The notes beneath the pieces were generated by a model. The model had not been told where the DNA came from, searched no databases, and saw only the letters and a list, made by a program, of their open reading frames with translations. 64,000 nucleotides of DNA, taken from contig NZ_CP110011.1 of the NCBI RefSeq assembly GCF_025947345.1, positions 1,488,001 through 1,552,000 on the forward strand, in the 5' to 3' direction. Source of the DNA: Flavobacterium sp. N502536 (GTDB lineage: Bacteria > Bacteroidota > Bacteroidia > Flavobacteriales > Flavobacteriaceae). Position 1 is the first letter of the stretch, and every line of letters starts with the position of its first letter. Positions 34,501 through 45,300 of this stretch are shown here, one piece after another. The translations under genes were made by a program, and so were the position numbers.

Positions 34501-35815
34501 CGGGAGAAACTGCAGGTTTGTACGTTATGGTATTAGAATAAGCACTGAGACAGCCACCATTAAAAGCTCTGACTCTATAGTAATAAGTAGTCGCATTGCT
34601 TAAACCGGTAATATTTGTAGTTAAAACATTCCCCACATTTAAACCATTGTAAGTCCCGACGAAACTTCCAAAATTAATATCGGTTGACAGATCAAGCGTA
34701 TAGTAAGTCGCCCCTGCAACCGATTGCCAATTGGCAGTAATCTGAGTACAGGTAGCTGCGGTTCCGGCCAAAGCAACCGGAGCAGTTCCGGACGAAGTAA
34801 CGTTTACAGTAGTCGTATTGTTTGCACTGATTGTTGAAACGCAATTGTCGGCTGCATTCCCACTTGTTCCAGAGGTTAAAGATGTAACCGTTAAAGTCTT
34901 AGCTCCTAAAGCAGAGAATCCCGGAGCTGTAAAAGTTCCGCTTCCGCTTCCCGTTACAGTCATACTTGCTGGGGTTTGCGTGACACCATCAACCTGATAA
35001 GCAACACTATATACTCCAACAGGTAAACTTCCGTTAAGTGTTATTGTTGACGATGTTCCGGTACAAATATTTACCGTTGTAGCACTCATACTGGTCAGAC
35101 TATAAGTTGAACAATCGTATGAGATAACAACTCTTCCCGGGCCTCCATCACCTCCGGCTTTCCCAGCCCCAAGAACAGAGCTTTTAGCTCCACCGCCACC
35201 TCCACCGGGAACCGTACCAGGATTACCATCCACTGTACCCAATAAGGATGAGATTCCTACACCTCCTGCGCCACCACCATTTCCTCCATTTCCACCTGAA
35301 CCCGAAGCGGCTGTTAAACCACTTTGTCCATCTACACCCGATCCACCATCGAATGTATTTGTACCCACACTTGAAGAAGCAAGACCTCCAGCTCCTTTAG
35401 CCGGGGTACCTCCCGATGTATTGGCTGTACCGCCACCACCGCCCACAGCAGAAACAAAACCGGTGACCGAAGAAGTTTTCCCTGCCTGACCATTAACTCC
35501 GGTACCTCCGGCACCTGCACCACCTGCAGTAAGAGAAATTGTCACTCCTGACGAAATTGTATATACTCCTCCGGCAAAAGCGCCTCCACCTCCACCGGCA
35601 GCTCCTTTTTCTAAGCTTAATCCGGCGTTAGTTGTACCTCCTCCGGCACCTCCACCTCCCCAGGCACTAATTGTTAAAGATGTTGAACCAGCCGGAATCA
35701 CAAAAGTCGTAGTTAAATTTGTTGTTCCTGTAGCCGAAAAAGTGACTGTTTTAGTCTGTGCATAAAAAAATAAAGGCAATGCAAATAACTGAAGTGTAAG
35801 TAAATATTTTCTCAT
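31571..35815 (-). CDS. giant T9SS surface protein with glycine-rich and Ig/FN3-like domains
   Basis: A 1414-residue protein with a signal peptide (MRKYLLTLQLFALPLFFYAQ). A glycine-rich domain (about 50-235, many GGGG blocks) comes first. Two fibronectin-III-like repeats (about 340-520, both with YYRLRSxN/YYRVRAFN ends) follow, then two tandem PKD/Ig-like repeats sharing the GSVTIC...GTILWT pattern (about 610-780). A C-terminal module of roughly 520 residues is shared with the proteins at 36888 and 42383; it includes YWSTPV, MVVGKGYIIRGP, LVGNPYPSALSADA and YFWTHNTP. The last 80 residues (VSVFDLSGKLIYNKKKIS ... RKIVF) look like a type C T9SS sorting signal of the ChiA kind. Likely an adhesin or structural surface protein. 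Confidence 0.88.
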   Translation of the reverse strand: MRKYLLTLQLFALPLFFYAQTKTVTFSATGTTNLTTTFVIPAGSTSLTISAWGGGGAGGGTTNAGLSLEKGAAGGGGGAFAGGVYTISSGVTISLTAGGAGAGGTGVNGQAGKTSSVTGFVSAVGGGGGTANTSGGTPAKGAGGLASSSVGTNTFDGGSGVDGQSGLTAASGSGGNGGNGGGAGGVGISSLLGTVDGNPGTVPGGGGGGAKSSVLGAGKAGGDGGPGRVVISYDCSTYSLTSMSATTVNICTGTSSTITLNGSLPVGVYSVAYQVDGVTQTPASMTVTGSGSGTFTAPGFSALGAKTLTVTSLTSGTSGNAADNCVSTISANNTTTVNVTSSGTAPVALAGTAATCTQITANWQSVAGATYYTLDLSTDINFGSFVGTYNGLNVGNVLTTNITGLSNATTYYYRVRAFNGGCLSAYSNTITYKPAVSPGNVVLQAATNIFCTAFKANWTAEVNAVSYLLDVSLVNNFASFVTGYNALDIGNVTTYTVTGLTVGTTYYYRLRSKNGCGTSATGTATVQNITTTTLPSTPTISPSGSVTICQNGNVTLTSSSATNNVWSTGATTQSIVVTTAGSYTVKVVNPGSCESGVSAATTVAVASLPTATAGGSVTICSNATATVSGASFSNGTILWTFSGGTGSLSNATTLTPTYTPALGGAARTVTLTMTVTSNNACAPQTATATYTVNIQAEPTAASSGSQTICANASATVSGASAANGTILWTHNGSGSLTNATTAAPTYTSVTADSGNVVTLTMTVTASPVCTTPYTATATYPITVKSVPNTPLNDPPVQPTCDALTGTVVLKNLPNRNDYTIVQTGTVSHNYTGGIGGDWTKYTVTGLAPGTYHFTVEYPGTCTSLPLQNIVINALETNTYTIAGGWSLGTPTVSQNIVFADDFSSSGDVNSCGCTVNAGKKVTINSSNTLTVKNALVVDPAPGTSLTFKSSSSLFQVNTAVNSGSIFYERTSPGIFKKDYLYWSTPVNPQRLIDLSSGTAVTKYFGFDGTQWVVTDRTTNMVVGKGYIIRGPETYSNTVKTAFTGIFSGVPNNGNLEGELLSSGKSYLVGNPYPSALSADALLGGNSLLGGTIYFWTHNTPVQLTYTNQYTTDDYASYNLSGGVSAKSDPLHSDNPANDNGIKPTGKIAAGQSFFVTTVAAGKVQFNNSMRVAGNNNQFFKSENTSKETAVVKKRIWLNMSNTSGAFKQLLVGYIEGATNEYDTNYDGISFNANPYLDFYSIANGNNYVIQGRALPFVDTDIVPLGYRTTIAGEFTISIDEVDLNMNEQPIYIEDKVAGVIHDLKASNYTFTTAIGTFSDRLVLRYKGKTLGRGDFENQENAIFVSVKNRIINVISSKEQLKEVSVFDLSGKLIYNKKKISDKELQIPNLTSGSQMVLVKVTLENDSTGTRKIVF

Positions 35816-36350
35816 CGTGGTATTTTTTTATATTTAAAAACATAGCTTTTCAATCAGACAGAAATCCGATCAAAGTAATTTTTAAATACCTCAAAAAATA
35901 AAACAACAATACACAGGACAGATTAATCCTGAAGGCACAAATAAAATATTGGTAAGGAAAGTACTTTTTGTTTCATTTAATCGGGGCATTTAAATTCGCA
36001 ATCAGTATTTAGGCAGATAAAAACTAACGGATATAGGTATTCCAAATAGTTTTAATAGCAGGTGATAAAAATTAACTTAACAGGCTTTTAAGCATTTTAA
36101 TCGTAAAGTAATAACAAGGTACGATTTTATTTACAATGAAGCCACATGTTTTTGATTAAATTGTGCGATTTTAACACTTATCTTATTACACAATCTACTA
36201 AAAAGCAGTCCTTTACCAGTATATACAACGGATTAGCCCAATTTCTCTGCGAATTTCAAAAAGAAACAAAAGAGTACTTGTTTAGGAAATCAAAGAAGAA
36301 ATTGTTCACTGAAAACAAACAGCAGGAATTAAAAGGTGCCTGACAGCTGT
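35816..36350. other. intergenic region, 535 bases, no gene supported
   Basis: AT-rich and upstream of the first giant T9SS gene, so it should contain that gene's promoter. A short open frame on the plus strand near 36146-36343 has no start context or recognisable product. No tandem repeat was seen. Confidence 0.5.
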
Positions 36351-36719
36351 TTAAAGCAAAATTTTCCTGGTGATTAGCTTTCCACTTCTCAGTTTGATTT
36401 TTAGTATCAGAAACTGTTTCCCTGAATTGATTTTAAACCCTTGAAATTCCAAATTTTCAATATTTTCTTTTCGATACAATTCTTTCCCTAAAATATCAAA
36501 AATGATTATTTCGCTGATTGGTTCCCGAGCCGAAATCACTTTAATAACCCGATCTTGTACCGAGATCATAACATCCTGCTTTTTATCCTGAAAATCATCT
36601 TCTCTCTGCCCGTCATCGGCTGTACTGAATGCGACGTCTACTTTGTTTTGCCGCACACAGAGTCCATGACCATACAAGCAGCCCGTCAAAACCAATGAAA
36701 GAATTATTCTTTTTATCAA
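36351..36719 (-). CDS. orphan T9SS sorting-like domain with its own signal sequence
   Basis: A 122-residue protein that is essentially only an export signal (MIKRIILSLVLTGCLYG, with a possible lipobox LTGC) and a C-terminal domain. The domain resembles the type C sorting domains of the giant neighbours: VMISVQDRVIKVISAREPIS, then IIIFDILGKELYRK and a final LITRKILL. No passenger domain lies between them. It sits between two giant T9SS genes on the same strand. It may be a degraded remnant of a fourth paralogue or a real free-standing domain; the reading frame is open and well formed. Confidence 0.7.
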   Translation of the reverse strand: MIKRIILSLVLTGCLYGHGLCVRQNKVDVAFSTADDGQREDDFQDKKQDVMISVQDRVIKVISAREPISEIIIFDILGKELYRKENIENLEFQGFKINSGKQFLILKIKLRSGKLITRKILL

Positions 36720-36828
36720 AACAGGAATTTTAAGCCAACAATACTTGCAAGAATTAACTCAAAAATAAATACTCTGTCTGAAACCTGCAATCCCCAATTT
36801 TAGTGATATTTTAAAAATATCTTTCGAA

Positions 36829-36866
36829 AAAAAAAGTCCATTCCGAAAAACGGAATGGACTTTTTG
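36829..36866 (-). terminator. terminator of the 36888-41255 gene
   Basis: AAAAAGTCCATTCCG / CGGAATGGACTTTTT with a five-base loop. Confidence 0.9.
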
Positions 36867-36887
36867 AAATAAAATTTTATTTACGGT

Positions 36888-39800
36888 TTATTGAAATATA
36901 ACTTTTCTTGTGGCTGTAAAATCATTTGCCAAAGTTACCTTAACCAATAAAACCTGATTTGATGATGGTAAATTCTGAATATGTAATTCAGTATTACTCA
37001 CTTTCTTTTTATTATAGAGGATTCGTCCCGATACATCATACACCGTAACTTCTTTGATGTTTTCTTGTGCAGACTGTACCGCAATTACTTTGTTTTTTAT
37101 CGAAACTAAGATTCCGTCTTTAACTTTTTCGAGATCTCCAATTCCTAAAGTTTTACCCGTATAACGCAATACGAAACGTTCTGAAAAGTTACCCACTTCT
37201 GTTTTAAAAGTATAATTACTTTGGGTCAGGTCGTGAATAACTCCTGTAGTTTTATCTTCAATATAAATCACCTGCTTGGCCATTTTACCGTCTACCTCGT
37301 CTATTCCAATTGTGAAATCACCCGCTACAGCTGTTCGATAGCCTAATGGAACAACATCCGAATCGGTAAAAGGTAACGCACGTGCCTGAATTACAAATTT
37401 ATCCGCATTGCTTACACTGTAAAAATCTAAATACTGATTACCATCAAGAGTTAATCCATCGTATAGGCTTTCATAATCGTTACTTGCTCCTTCTATGTAT
37501 CCGACCAATAATTGCTTAAAAGCTCCTGTTCCACTGGTCATGTTTAACCAGATACGGTTCTTTTCGACAGCAGTTCCTTTTGAGGTGTTTGCAGATCTGA
37601 AAAATTGACCATTATCTGCCGCTCCTAATCGCATTGCGTTGGTAAACAATATTTTTCCTGCAGCCTTAGTCGTTAGAAAAAATGACTGTCCAGCCGCAAT
37701 TTCTCCAGTTGGTTTAACACCACCGCCAGTGCCAAAATCTACATCCGATCTCGCTGCTGTTCCTCCAGTCAGATTGAATGAAGCATAATCATCCGCACTG
37801 TACTGATTACTTGGAAGAGGTTTTGCCGGTGTGTTGTGCGTCCAGAAATAAAGAGTACCATTTATTACATTTTCATTTGTTTTTATAAACCCTTCTATAC
37901 CCTCTGAAACAACCCTCTCTGCACTTAAAGCAGATGGATAAGGATTTCCTATCAAGTAACTTTTTCCTGAAGCCAACATTTCTGTTTCTATATTTCCATT
38001 GTTCGGAACTCCTTTAAAACTTGCCGGATAGGCTGTCTTAGAGCTATTCGAATAACCGGACGGAGCACGAATAATATACCCTTTACCTATCACCATATTA
38101 TCATTCCTGTTCGTTCGAACCCACTGTGTACCATCGAAACCATAATACATAGTGCTAGGCGTTGAAGACGAAAGATCGACCAATCTTTGTGGGCTTACCG
38201 GAGTTGACCAATATACATAATCTTTTAGCAATATAGGAGGTGTGGTACGTTCGTACGTGATATCACCTGTATTGGTTACATTATTTTTTTGTACTAAACT
38301 TGCTGTATTTTTAAAAGTCATTGTACCACCACTAAGTACTTTAACATCATTGGTAATAGTTAACGTATGTCCAATTCCTATTGTGACATTTGCACCTGAG
38401 TTAACTTCACAAGAACATCCGTTTACGTCTCCTGTAGAGATAAAATTGGAAGCAAAAATAAGTTTCTTACCTGCTGTCGTAGGAGTATCCCAACCATTGT
38501 TATAAGTCGCTACGGGAAGCGGATTAATTACAATCCCGGCAGTCGCCAAAGATGTACAGGTACCGTTTCCAACCGTATAGGTATACGTTCCTTCTCCAAG
38601 ATTAACGTCTGTAACGACTGTTCCTGTATAAGGCACAACTACTGCTCCGGGTGATCTTGTTAAGGTACCTCCAGAAGGTAGCCCGCTTAAAGCAATACTA
38701 CCAGAAGTTGTACAGGTTAGTTGGGTAACTGTACCGACTGTAGGTGTCGCCGGAAGTGGATTTACCACAAAATTAGCCTGAACTCTACAACTTGTATTAC
38801 TAGCAAAAGCAGCATAATAAGGTGTTGTCGCCACAGTATCTGTATTCATTAGTCCTGACCCTGCAACACCAACAGGATTAAAAGAAGCCCCAGTAGCTAT
38901 AGGATTACCACCTGTTGCATCCTTATACCAATTAATCCCTGTACTAATTTTTCCTCCAGATGGAGGCGTGATCTTCCAGGAAAATCCTCCTGTCGCAATT
39001 GGGCCATCATAGGTAGTTGATATTAGCGTATAAATTGTTCCTGCATTCAATGCAACCGTCATTAAAGGTTCACGGTCACTTCCACTATCATCATCTCCTC
39101 CAATGAAACTGCCAGTAGAACAGCTACCAGGTACAAAAGCACCGGAAACGATATACCCCATACCATCATAAGTGTTATCAGGATTCATTTCAAAAGTATA
39201 TGTTCCCGAAACTGTTACCTGAAAACTGCTGGCAACATAATATCTATTATTGCCTCCGGGAAAACTACATGATGTCGTTCCACTTGGTCTGGCTGCTAGT
39301 GGATTTGTATTTATCCACGAACCTGCAATTACAAGTCCTAAATTTGTTGATGGATTTGCCATCATACTGCCGCTACCTCCCTTACATACTGCCGCATCTG
39401 TTGTTAATACTCTATTTATTGTAACATAGGCCGAAGCAGAATAAGCAATTGGACAACTTCCATTTTGAACTACAGCACGGTAACTTGTTGTTGACGCTAC
39501 ATTTGTAGCTGTATAAGTTGCTGCAGTATTTGATATAGCATTTACTACTGAAGCAAAATCATCAGTCGAAGATTCCCATCTAATTACAGATCCGGTACGT
39601 CCATTTAATGTTAATACAGTACTATTTGTTGCCGAACAACTTGAAGAACTACCAGTAACCGTTCCTCCAACACTTCCAGCGTTTACCGTTACCGTAAAAG
39701 TTCTTGTTGTACCAAATCCGCAGCCATTCCATGCCCGAACCCCAATACTTCCACTTAGTCCAGTAGACCCAATATTAACTGTAATTGAATTTGTACCTGC

Positions 39801-41255
39801 CCCACTAACAATGCTCCAACCCGATGGTAGACTCCAGTCATATGAAACAGCATTTGCCACACTGTTAACACTATAAACCTGACTATTAACGAATGTACAT
39901 TGTGTTGCTGCTCCCGTAATTAGTCCTGGTTGTGCAGGTTGACTCGGACTTGTAACAAAAGTAACCTCATTACTTTCATTAAATACACAATTAACACCCG
40001 GGGCACTAGCCGCATTAATTGTCGCAATTCGCTTGTATTTTGTTATTGTGTTTGTTCCTGCAGCATTAATTACAGGAGGATCGTAGGTTCTTGAATTACC
40101 GTTAGAGGGAACATTTACATAGGTAGCTCCATTAGTTGAAACCATCCATTGATAATCAATGTATGGGTTCGGCGACTCGGCTCCCGAATCATTATACTTA
40201 AAAGATCCCTCAATTACACCCGGATCTCCACCTGAACAAAAATTGGTTGTCGCCGGAGCTGTAATTGTATTGGCATTTGCATCAAAAGGTACTGCTTGAA
40301 AACTTAACTGATTATTACCCGTATTTTCATAATAATCTAAAACAAGTTTTGAATTCGCTGCAAGGTTAACCAAAATATAATCATAATTTGTAGGCGTTTG
40401 CTGTACCCATCTATCAAAAACTCTATTGCCGTCTATATACAAACGAACACCATCATCACCCGTAACCTTTACAAAATAGCAACCAGGAGCTTTATTCCAA
40501 GTCATACGATATCGCACTGCAAAATTATGTGTTACAATACTTCCTCTTACATTGCCTTCTGAATATACATCAAAACAATTTGTATCATTGTTTGCACCAA
40601 AATTAAAATTTACCGGAATTACATCCGAACCAACATCATAGTACCCCGCATAATTCGCTGCCGACCCTGTAATGAATGGATAAGTAGTTTCAGAAAGAGT
40701 TGTAGATGAAGGAAAGCCTCCAGGAGGAATATCAGAACCTGTCCAATTATAAATATATCCCTTCCATGAACCTACTCCATAGCCCGTTTGAGAATCTGTC
40801 GTACTGGTACTAGTATTGGCTACTGTATTTAGCCTCATTGTCAATGTAGCTCCACTACCTGTTGTATTTGAGCAACCACTACCCCTTAGCAATAAAACCC
40901 TTATTCTTCCGGAAAGAGTTGCTGTCCAGGTTATATCAGCACCACCTGTTGAACTGTCTTGATCTAAATATGCGTTCCCAGTCGCATCATCAAACAGTCC
41001 CAAATATTCAATATTTGCACCACTATTCCAAGTATTAGGTACCGAAAATCTATAATTATATCCTTTTATTACATTAACTACAACATAACTTCTTGCGGTC
41101 ATCGATCCGATCGTAATAGGGTTTGTTCCATCGATACAAAAAAACTGTTCTGCCCCAAGCTGAGTAGTTCCCGAACCCGGATAAACAGAACACTGTCCAT
41201 AATTTATAAGATAAGTAAAAAACAATACAAAACTTAATAGTAGTTTTTTATTCAT
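36888..41255 (-). CDS. giant T9SS surface protein with PA14-like domain
   Basis: A 1455-residue protein, signal peptide MNKKLLLSFVLFFTYLINYG then Q. A region around 205-330 looks like a PA14 carbohydrate-binding-type domain (FAVRYRMTWNKAPGCYFVKV, DDGVRLYIDGNRVFDRW). Several Ig-like domains follow to about 830. The C-terminal module from about residue 940 is shared with the other two giants (YWSTPV, MVIGKGYIIRAP, LIGNPYPSALSAE, YFWTHNTPAKP), ending in a type C-like sorting domain (VTVYDVSGRILYNKKKVS ... RKVIFQ). Expected to be exported and anchored at the cell surface. Ligand unknown. Confidence 0.88.
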   Translation of the reverse strand: MNKKLLLSFVLFFTYLINYGQCSVYPGSGTTQLGAEQFFCIDGTNPITIGSMTARSYVVVNVIKGYNYRFSVPNTWNSGANIEYLGLFDDATGNAYLDQDSSTGGADITWTATLSGRIRVLLLRGSGCSNTTGSGATLTMRLNTVANTSTSTTDSQTGYGVGSWKGYIYNWTGSDIPPGGFPSSTTLSETTYPFITGSAANYAGYYDVGSDVIPVNFNFGANNDTNCFDVYSEGNVRGSIVTHNFAVRYRMTWNKAPGCYFVKVTGDDGVRLYIDGNRVFDRWVQQTPTNYDYILVNLAANSKLVLDYYENTGNNQLSFQAVPFDANANTITAPATTNFCSGGDPGVIEGSFKYNDSGAESPNPYIDYQWMVSTNGATYVNVPSNGNSRTYDPPVINAAGTNTITKYKRIATINAASAPGVNCVFNESNEVTFVTSPSQPAQPGLITGAATQCTFVNSQVYSVNSVANAVSYDWSLPSGWSIVSGAGTNSITVNIGSTGLSGSIGVRAWNGCGFGTTRTFTVTVNAGSVGGTVTGSSSSCSATNSTVLTLNGRTGSVIRWESSTDDFASVVNAISNTAATYTATNVASTTSYRAVVQNGSCPIAYSASAYVTINRVLTTDAAVCKGGSGSMMANPSTNLGLVIAGSWINTNPLAARPSGTTSCSFPGGNNRYYVASSFQVTVSGTYTFEMNPDNTYDGMGYIVSGAFVPGSCSTGSFIGGDDDSGSDREPLMTVALNAGTIYTLISTTYDGPIATGGFSWKITPPSGGKISTGINWYKDATGGNPIATGASFNPVGVAGSGLMNTDTVATTPYYAAFASNTSCRVQANFVVNPLPATPTVGTVTQLTCTTSGSIALSGLPSGGTLTRSPGAVVVPYTGTVVTDVNLGEGTYTYTVGNGTCTSLATAGIVINPLPVATYNNGWDTPTTAGKKLIFASNFISTGDVNGCSCEVNSGANVTIGIGHTLTITNDVKVLSGGTMTFKNTASLVQKNNVTNTGDITYERTTPPILLKDYVYWSTPVSPQRLVDLSSSTPSTMYYGFDGTQWVRTNRNDNMVIGKGYIIRAPSGYSNSSKTAYPASFKGVPNNGNIETEMLASGKSYLIGNPYPSALSAERVVSEGIEGFIKTNENVINGTLYFWTHNTPAKPLPSNQYSADDYASFNLTGGTAARSDVDFGTGGGVKPTGEIAAGQSFFLTTKAAGKILFTNAMRLGAADNGQFFRSANTSKGTAVEKNRIWLNMTSGTGAFKQLLVGYIEGASNDYESLYDGLTLDGNQYLDFYSVSNADKFVIQARALPFTDSDVVPLGYRTAVAGDFTIGIDEVDGKMAKQVIYIEDKTTGVIHDLTQSNYTFKTEVGNFSERFVLRYTGKTLGIGDLEKVKDGILVSIKNKVIAVQSAQENIKEVTVYDVSGRILYNKKKVSNTELHIQNLPSSNQVLLVKVTLANDFTATRKVIFQ

Positions 41256-41543
41256 GGGGCTATGTGGTATTTATGATTAAATTTGTTTTTACAAACAAAA
41301 CACAAAACGTACTGCATTAAAAAATACATTTTTTGATGTTCTGTTTTTAAAAAATAACGGCTAAAAACCTGTTTTACAAGGCCCTAATAAACTGTTAATT
41401 TTTGCGTACAAAAATATTATAATTCCTCACATATACAACATTTTAGCTGAAGACTTTTTTGAGAAAAACAAAAAAAATAGTTGTGTTTTTAACATTTAAA
41501 TGACTATTTTTAGCAGCAATCGTTAAAAAGAAAGAAAAAACTC

Positions 41544-42017
41544 ATGAATTCAATCTGTACTCCAAAAGAGGCCCTACTGAAATTAGAACATTACTGTGCC
41601 TATCAGGAACGTTGTCATGCCGAAGTGGTATCTAAATTGTACAGCCTGAAAATGACGACCGACGAGATTGATATGATTGTGGTTCAGTTGATTGAAACCA
41701 ACTTTCTAAACGAAACACGATTTGCCTGCAGCTTCGCCAGAGGCAAACACCGCATCAAACATTGGGGCAGAATTCGAATAACCAATGAACTTAAAGCAAA
41801 ACAAATCTCTTCGACCAATATTACGCTTGCTTTAAAAGAAATTACGGCCGAAGAATACGAAGCCACTTTCGACCAACTTTCTGAACGATGCTGGAATAGC
41901 ATTACCGAAAAAAACACTTTAAAAAAACGAAAAAAATTCTGCGACTATATGCTTCGTCGCGGATATGAAAGTTTCCTTGTTTACGATAAAGTCAATTTAC
42001 TTGAAAAAGAATTCTAG
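41544..42017 (+). CDS. recX: RecX-family regulator of RecA
   Basis: A 157-residue protein with the three-helix-repeat composition of RecX: LLKLEHYCAYQERCHAEVVS at the start, then DMIVVQLIETNFLNETRFAC and FARGKHRIKHWGRIRITNEL. These match the family pattern of a WG/R-I-x-x-EL segment. RecX binds RecA filaments and limits recombination activity. recA is not in the window. It is an isolated housekeeping gene inside the surface-protein island, divergent from the 36888 gene and upstream of the third giant. Confidence 0.85.
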   Translation: MNSICTPKEALLKLEHYCAYQERCHAEVVSKLYSLKMTTDEIDMIVVQLIETNFLNETRFACSFARGKHRIKHWGRIRITNELKAKQISSTNITLALKEITAEEYEATFDQLSERCWNSITEKNTLKKRKKFCDYMLRRGYESFLVYDKVNLLEKEF

Positions 42018-42382
42018 TCCACAAAAATCACGGGCCTAACCTCACTTCTTTCTGGCTTTTTTGGTCAAAATCATGACATCCACACATGCTATTTTCTTGT
42101 GAATTTTTTACTCAAAAGACGTTTTTCCTATTTATAGTTCTAAAAACCTAATGATTTTGAGCAGTATTTTGCGATTTTTCTTATACTTTAAAAACGCTAT
42201 TTATAAGAAATAACACAGAATCGTATTTTTATACATGCATTTCGTCGACTATTTTAACGCTTTATCGATTAAATGACCATTGCAAAAACCCGTCTCTTCT
42301 CGAACACGTAGATGTATCTATCTTTGCCCGGGCAAAATTTTATCCCATTCCGGCATAACAAATTGTATAGCATACACTCACT
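42018..42382. other. intergenic region between recX and the third T9SS gene
   Basis: 365 bases with no supported gene. A TATCTTTG -7 box is at 42319-42326. No strong terminator for recX was found. Confidence 0.5.
42319..42326 (+). promoter_or_regulatory. -7 promoter box of the third giant T9SS gene
   Basis: TATCTTTG, 56 bases upstream of the ATG. Confidence 0.5.
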
Positions 42383-45300
42383 ATGAAGAAAACTTTACTT
42401 TCTAATGTTCCCTTTTTTAATGCAAAAAACCTGTCATCTCCTACCCGATTAAAGGTTGCCATTTTAACTTCTTTAATGGTGTTCTTTTTCAACTCAGCAT
42501 ATGCTCAATGTAGTGCACCTGCAACACCAGGAACAATCACTGGATCTGCAACAATCTGTCAATCTTCTACACAGACCTACAGCATTTCTAATGTGACGGG
42601 AGCAACTTCCTATATCTGGACTTCATCAAATGGTAACCTCCAAATTACATCCAGTCAGGGAACAAATTCAATAACAGTAACATCACCCGATTATAACCTA
42701 ACCTCAAACCTTACGGTACGAGCTAAAAACAACTGTGGAGAAAGCTCATCAAGCTCTCTTTCCGTAAGTGTGGTCGGTAACTCAAGAGGCGGCGTAATAA
42801 ACAGAGGAGGTCTTAACCAAATTTGCATAAACACAGATACAGGTACAATGCGCTTAGAAGGTAATCCCGTAGGATCTGTTGAGAAATGGGAAAAACGTTT
42901 AAATAATTCCTCGACCTGGACTGATATTGCCAATACTACAAAAACTTATTCCGAAGTTCCTTCTTCTGCGGGGACCTGGGAATACCGTGCCTATGTAAGC
43001 AACTATGGCTGTTCCCCTCAATATTCGTCTACCTATACAATAATCGTCAAACCTGAAGTTGTAATAACACCGGCTCCAGTTACCGAAGCAATGCAATTTT
43101 CCACTTCAGCAACATTAACCTACACTGGCAACAACTCAGATCAATATTATTTAAAATTTGATCCGGCCGCTGTAGCTGCAGGAATAAGCAGTAATACACA
43201 AAAAGGAAATACTTCGCAACCTAATGGAAGCATTACGATTCAGTTTCCATACTGTCTTGCCGTCGGAACCTACAATGCGGTACTTTATGTCGACACAGAC
43301 TCTCCAAAATGTACTAGTAAAAACTACAATGTGTCTCTGGTTATAAAACCAAATCTTTCTGTTAGCGGTACTTTAAGTTCAGATCAAACGATATGCAATA
43401 ATAAAACTCCCAACGACTTAGTACTTAATGGAGGGAGTGTGGATTCTGTCATAAAATGGCAAAATTCTACAGATGCAGAATTCACCAATCCGTACGATAT
43501 CCCATCATCTGCAAAGTTAAAAACACTTCCAGGTGCCAAAATAGGCCCTTTATCTCAAAGCACTTATTTCAGAGTCATCAGTCAGGCTAATGGATGCAGC
43601 AAAACTACTTCTAATGTTGTACTTATAACTGTAGATAGCGGTGCGGCAGCGACTTTTACAAGTTCTCCATCTTCAACCACTTGTGCTAATACCACCACAA
43701 CCTACACCACTCAACCCGGAAAAACTAACTATCGCTGGTATGTACCTGGAACCATCAATACGGATTATCAAATTCAAACCGGAGGAATTGGAACTTCAGA
43801 TCATAGTGTAACACTTAAATGGTTAACAAAAGGAGACAAAACAGTAACGGTAAATTATTCAAATGGATGCTCGACAGCTGCAGACGCTAGCAATACGACT
43901 TCAGTAACAATAACAACTGCCCCAACAGTAGGCACTATCAAACAACCCAATTGCACTACACCTACCGGAAGTGTTGTTTTGGGTAACATACCTCATTCAG
44001 GAAAATTAATGGAATCCCGAGGAACGGAATATACGTATACCACTGCGGGAACAACCTACGAGATTACCGGATTAGCACCCGGAACTTACAAATTTGCCAT
44101 TGACGATAATTGTACCAAAGTATATTCTGCGGATGTAGTGATCCTGCCCGGGAATGTCTGGAATGGAAATAAATGGTCAGGCGGAACACCATCATTCAAC
44201 GATCTGATTCACTTTACCGGAAATTATACAGCAGAAGCCGATCTTAACGGATGTTCCTGTACGATTGACAATGGAGCGACAGTAACTATAAAATCGGGAG
44301 TGACTCTGACTGTAATGAACAGTATCGATGTTGATTCAGGACTTTTAGTATTTGAAAACAATTCAAGTTTGATACAAAAAACTAATGCTGTAAATACCGG
44401 AAATATTAATTATATCCGTACCAGTCCGCCTATATTTCAAAAAGATTATTTGTATTGGTCTACTCCAGTAACTCCACAAAAATTAGTGGACGTTTCACCT
44501 TTGACTACTGCCAGTAAATACTATGGTAATGACGGCACACAATGGGTACAAACCAACAGAGAAAGCAATATGGTTGTGGGGAAAGGATACATTATCCGAG
44601 GTCCTTCAAACTACACCAATACAAATAAACAAGAATTTACCGCAACTTTTAAAGGAGTTCCAAACAATGGAGATCTGGAAGGAGAACTTTTAGCTGCTGC
44701 AAAAAGTTACTTAATTGGAAATCCATATCCGTCTGCTCTAGATGCAGATTTGCTTTTGAAAGATAATCCGATGTTAAACGGAACTCTTTATTTCTGGACA
44801 CACAACACACCGGCAAAACCTGTAGCAACGAATCAATACAGCAGTGATGATTATGCTTCATACAACCTGAGCGGTGGTGTTTCGGCAAAATCAGATAAAC
44901 AACACAGTAACGATCCTGCAAAAGATAAAGGCGTTAAACCAACAGGAAAAATAGCAGCCGGACAATCGTTTTTTGTAACCACTAATGCCGGAGGAAAAGT
45001 AAAGTTCAACAATGCAATGCGAGTGGGAGGAGCCAATAACGGCCAATTTTTCAGACCTGGAAACACCTCCAAAGAAACTGCGATAGAAAAACATAGAGTT
45101 TGGCTAAACATGACCAATGCAACAGGAGCTTTTAAGCAATTATTAGTTAGTTACATCGAAGGTGCAACCAATGACTATGAAAGCAAATATGACGGACTAA
45201 CTTTTGATGGGAATCAATATTTGGATTTTTACAGTGTAGATGCCAAAAACAAATATGTAATTCAAGGTCGTGCGTTGCCTTTTACCGATTCAGATCTTGT

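Noticed and set aside
36146..36343. 65-codon plus-strand open frame in the gap between T9SS genes
   Set aside because: No signal, motif, leader or conservation clue; composition fits random AT-rich DNA.
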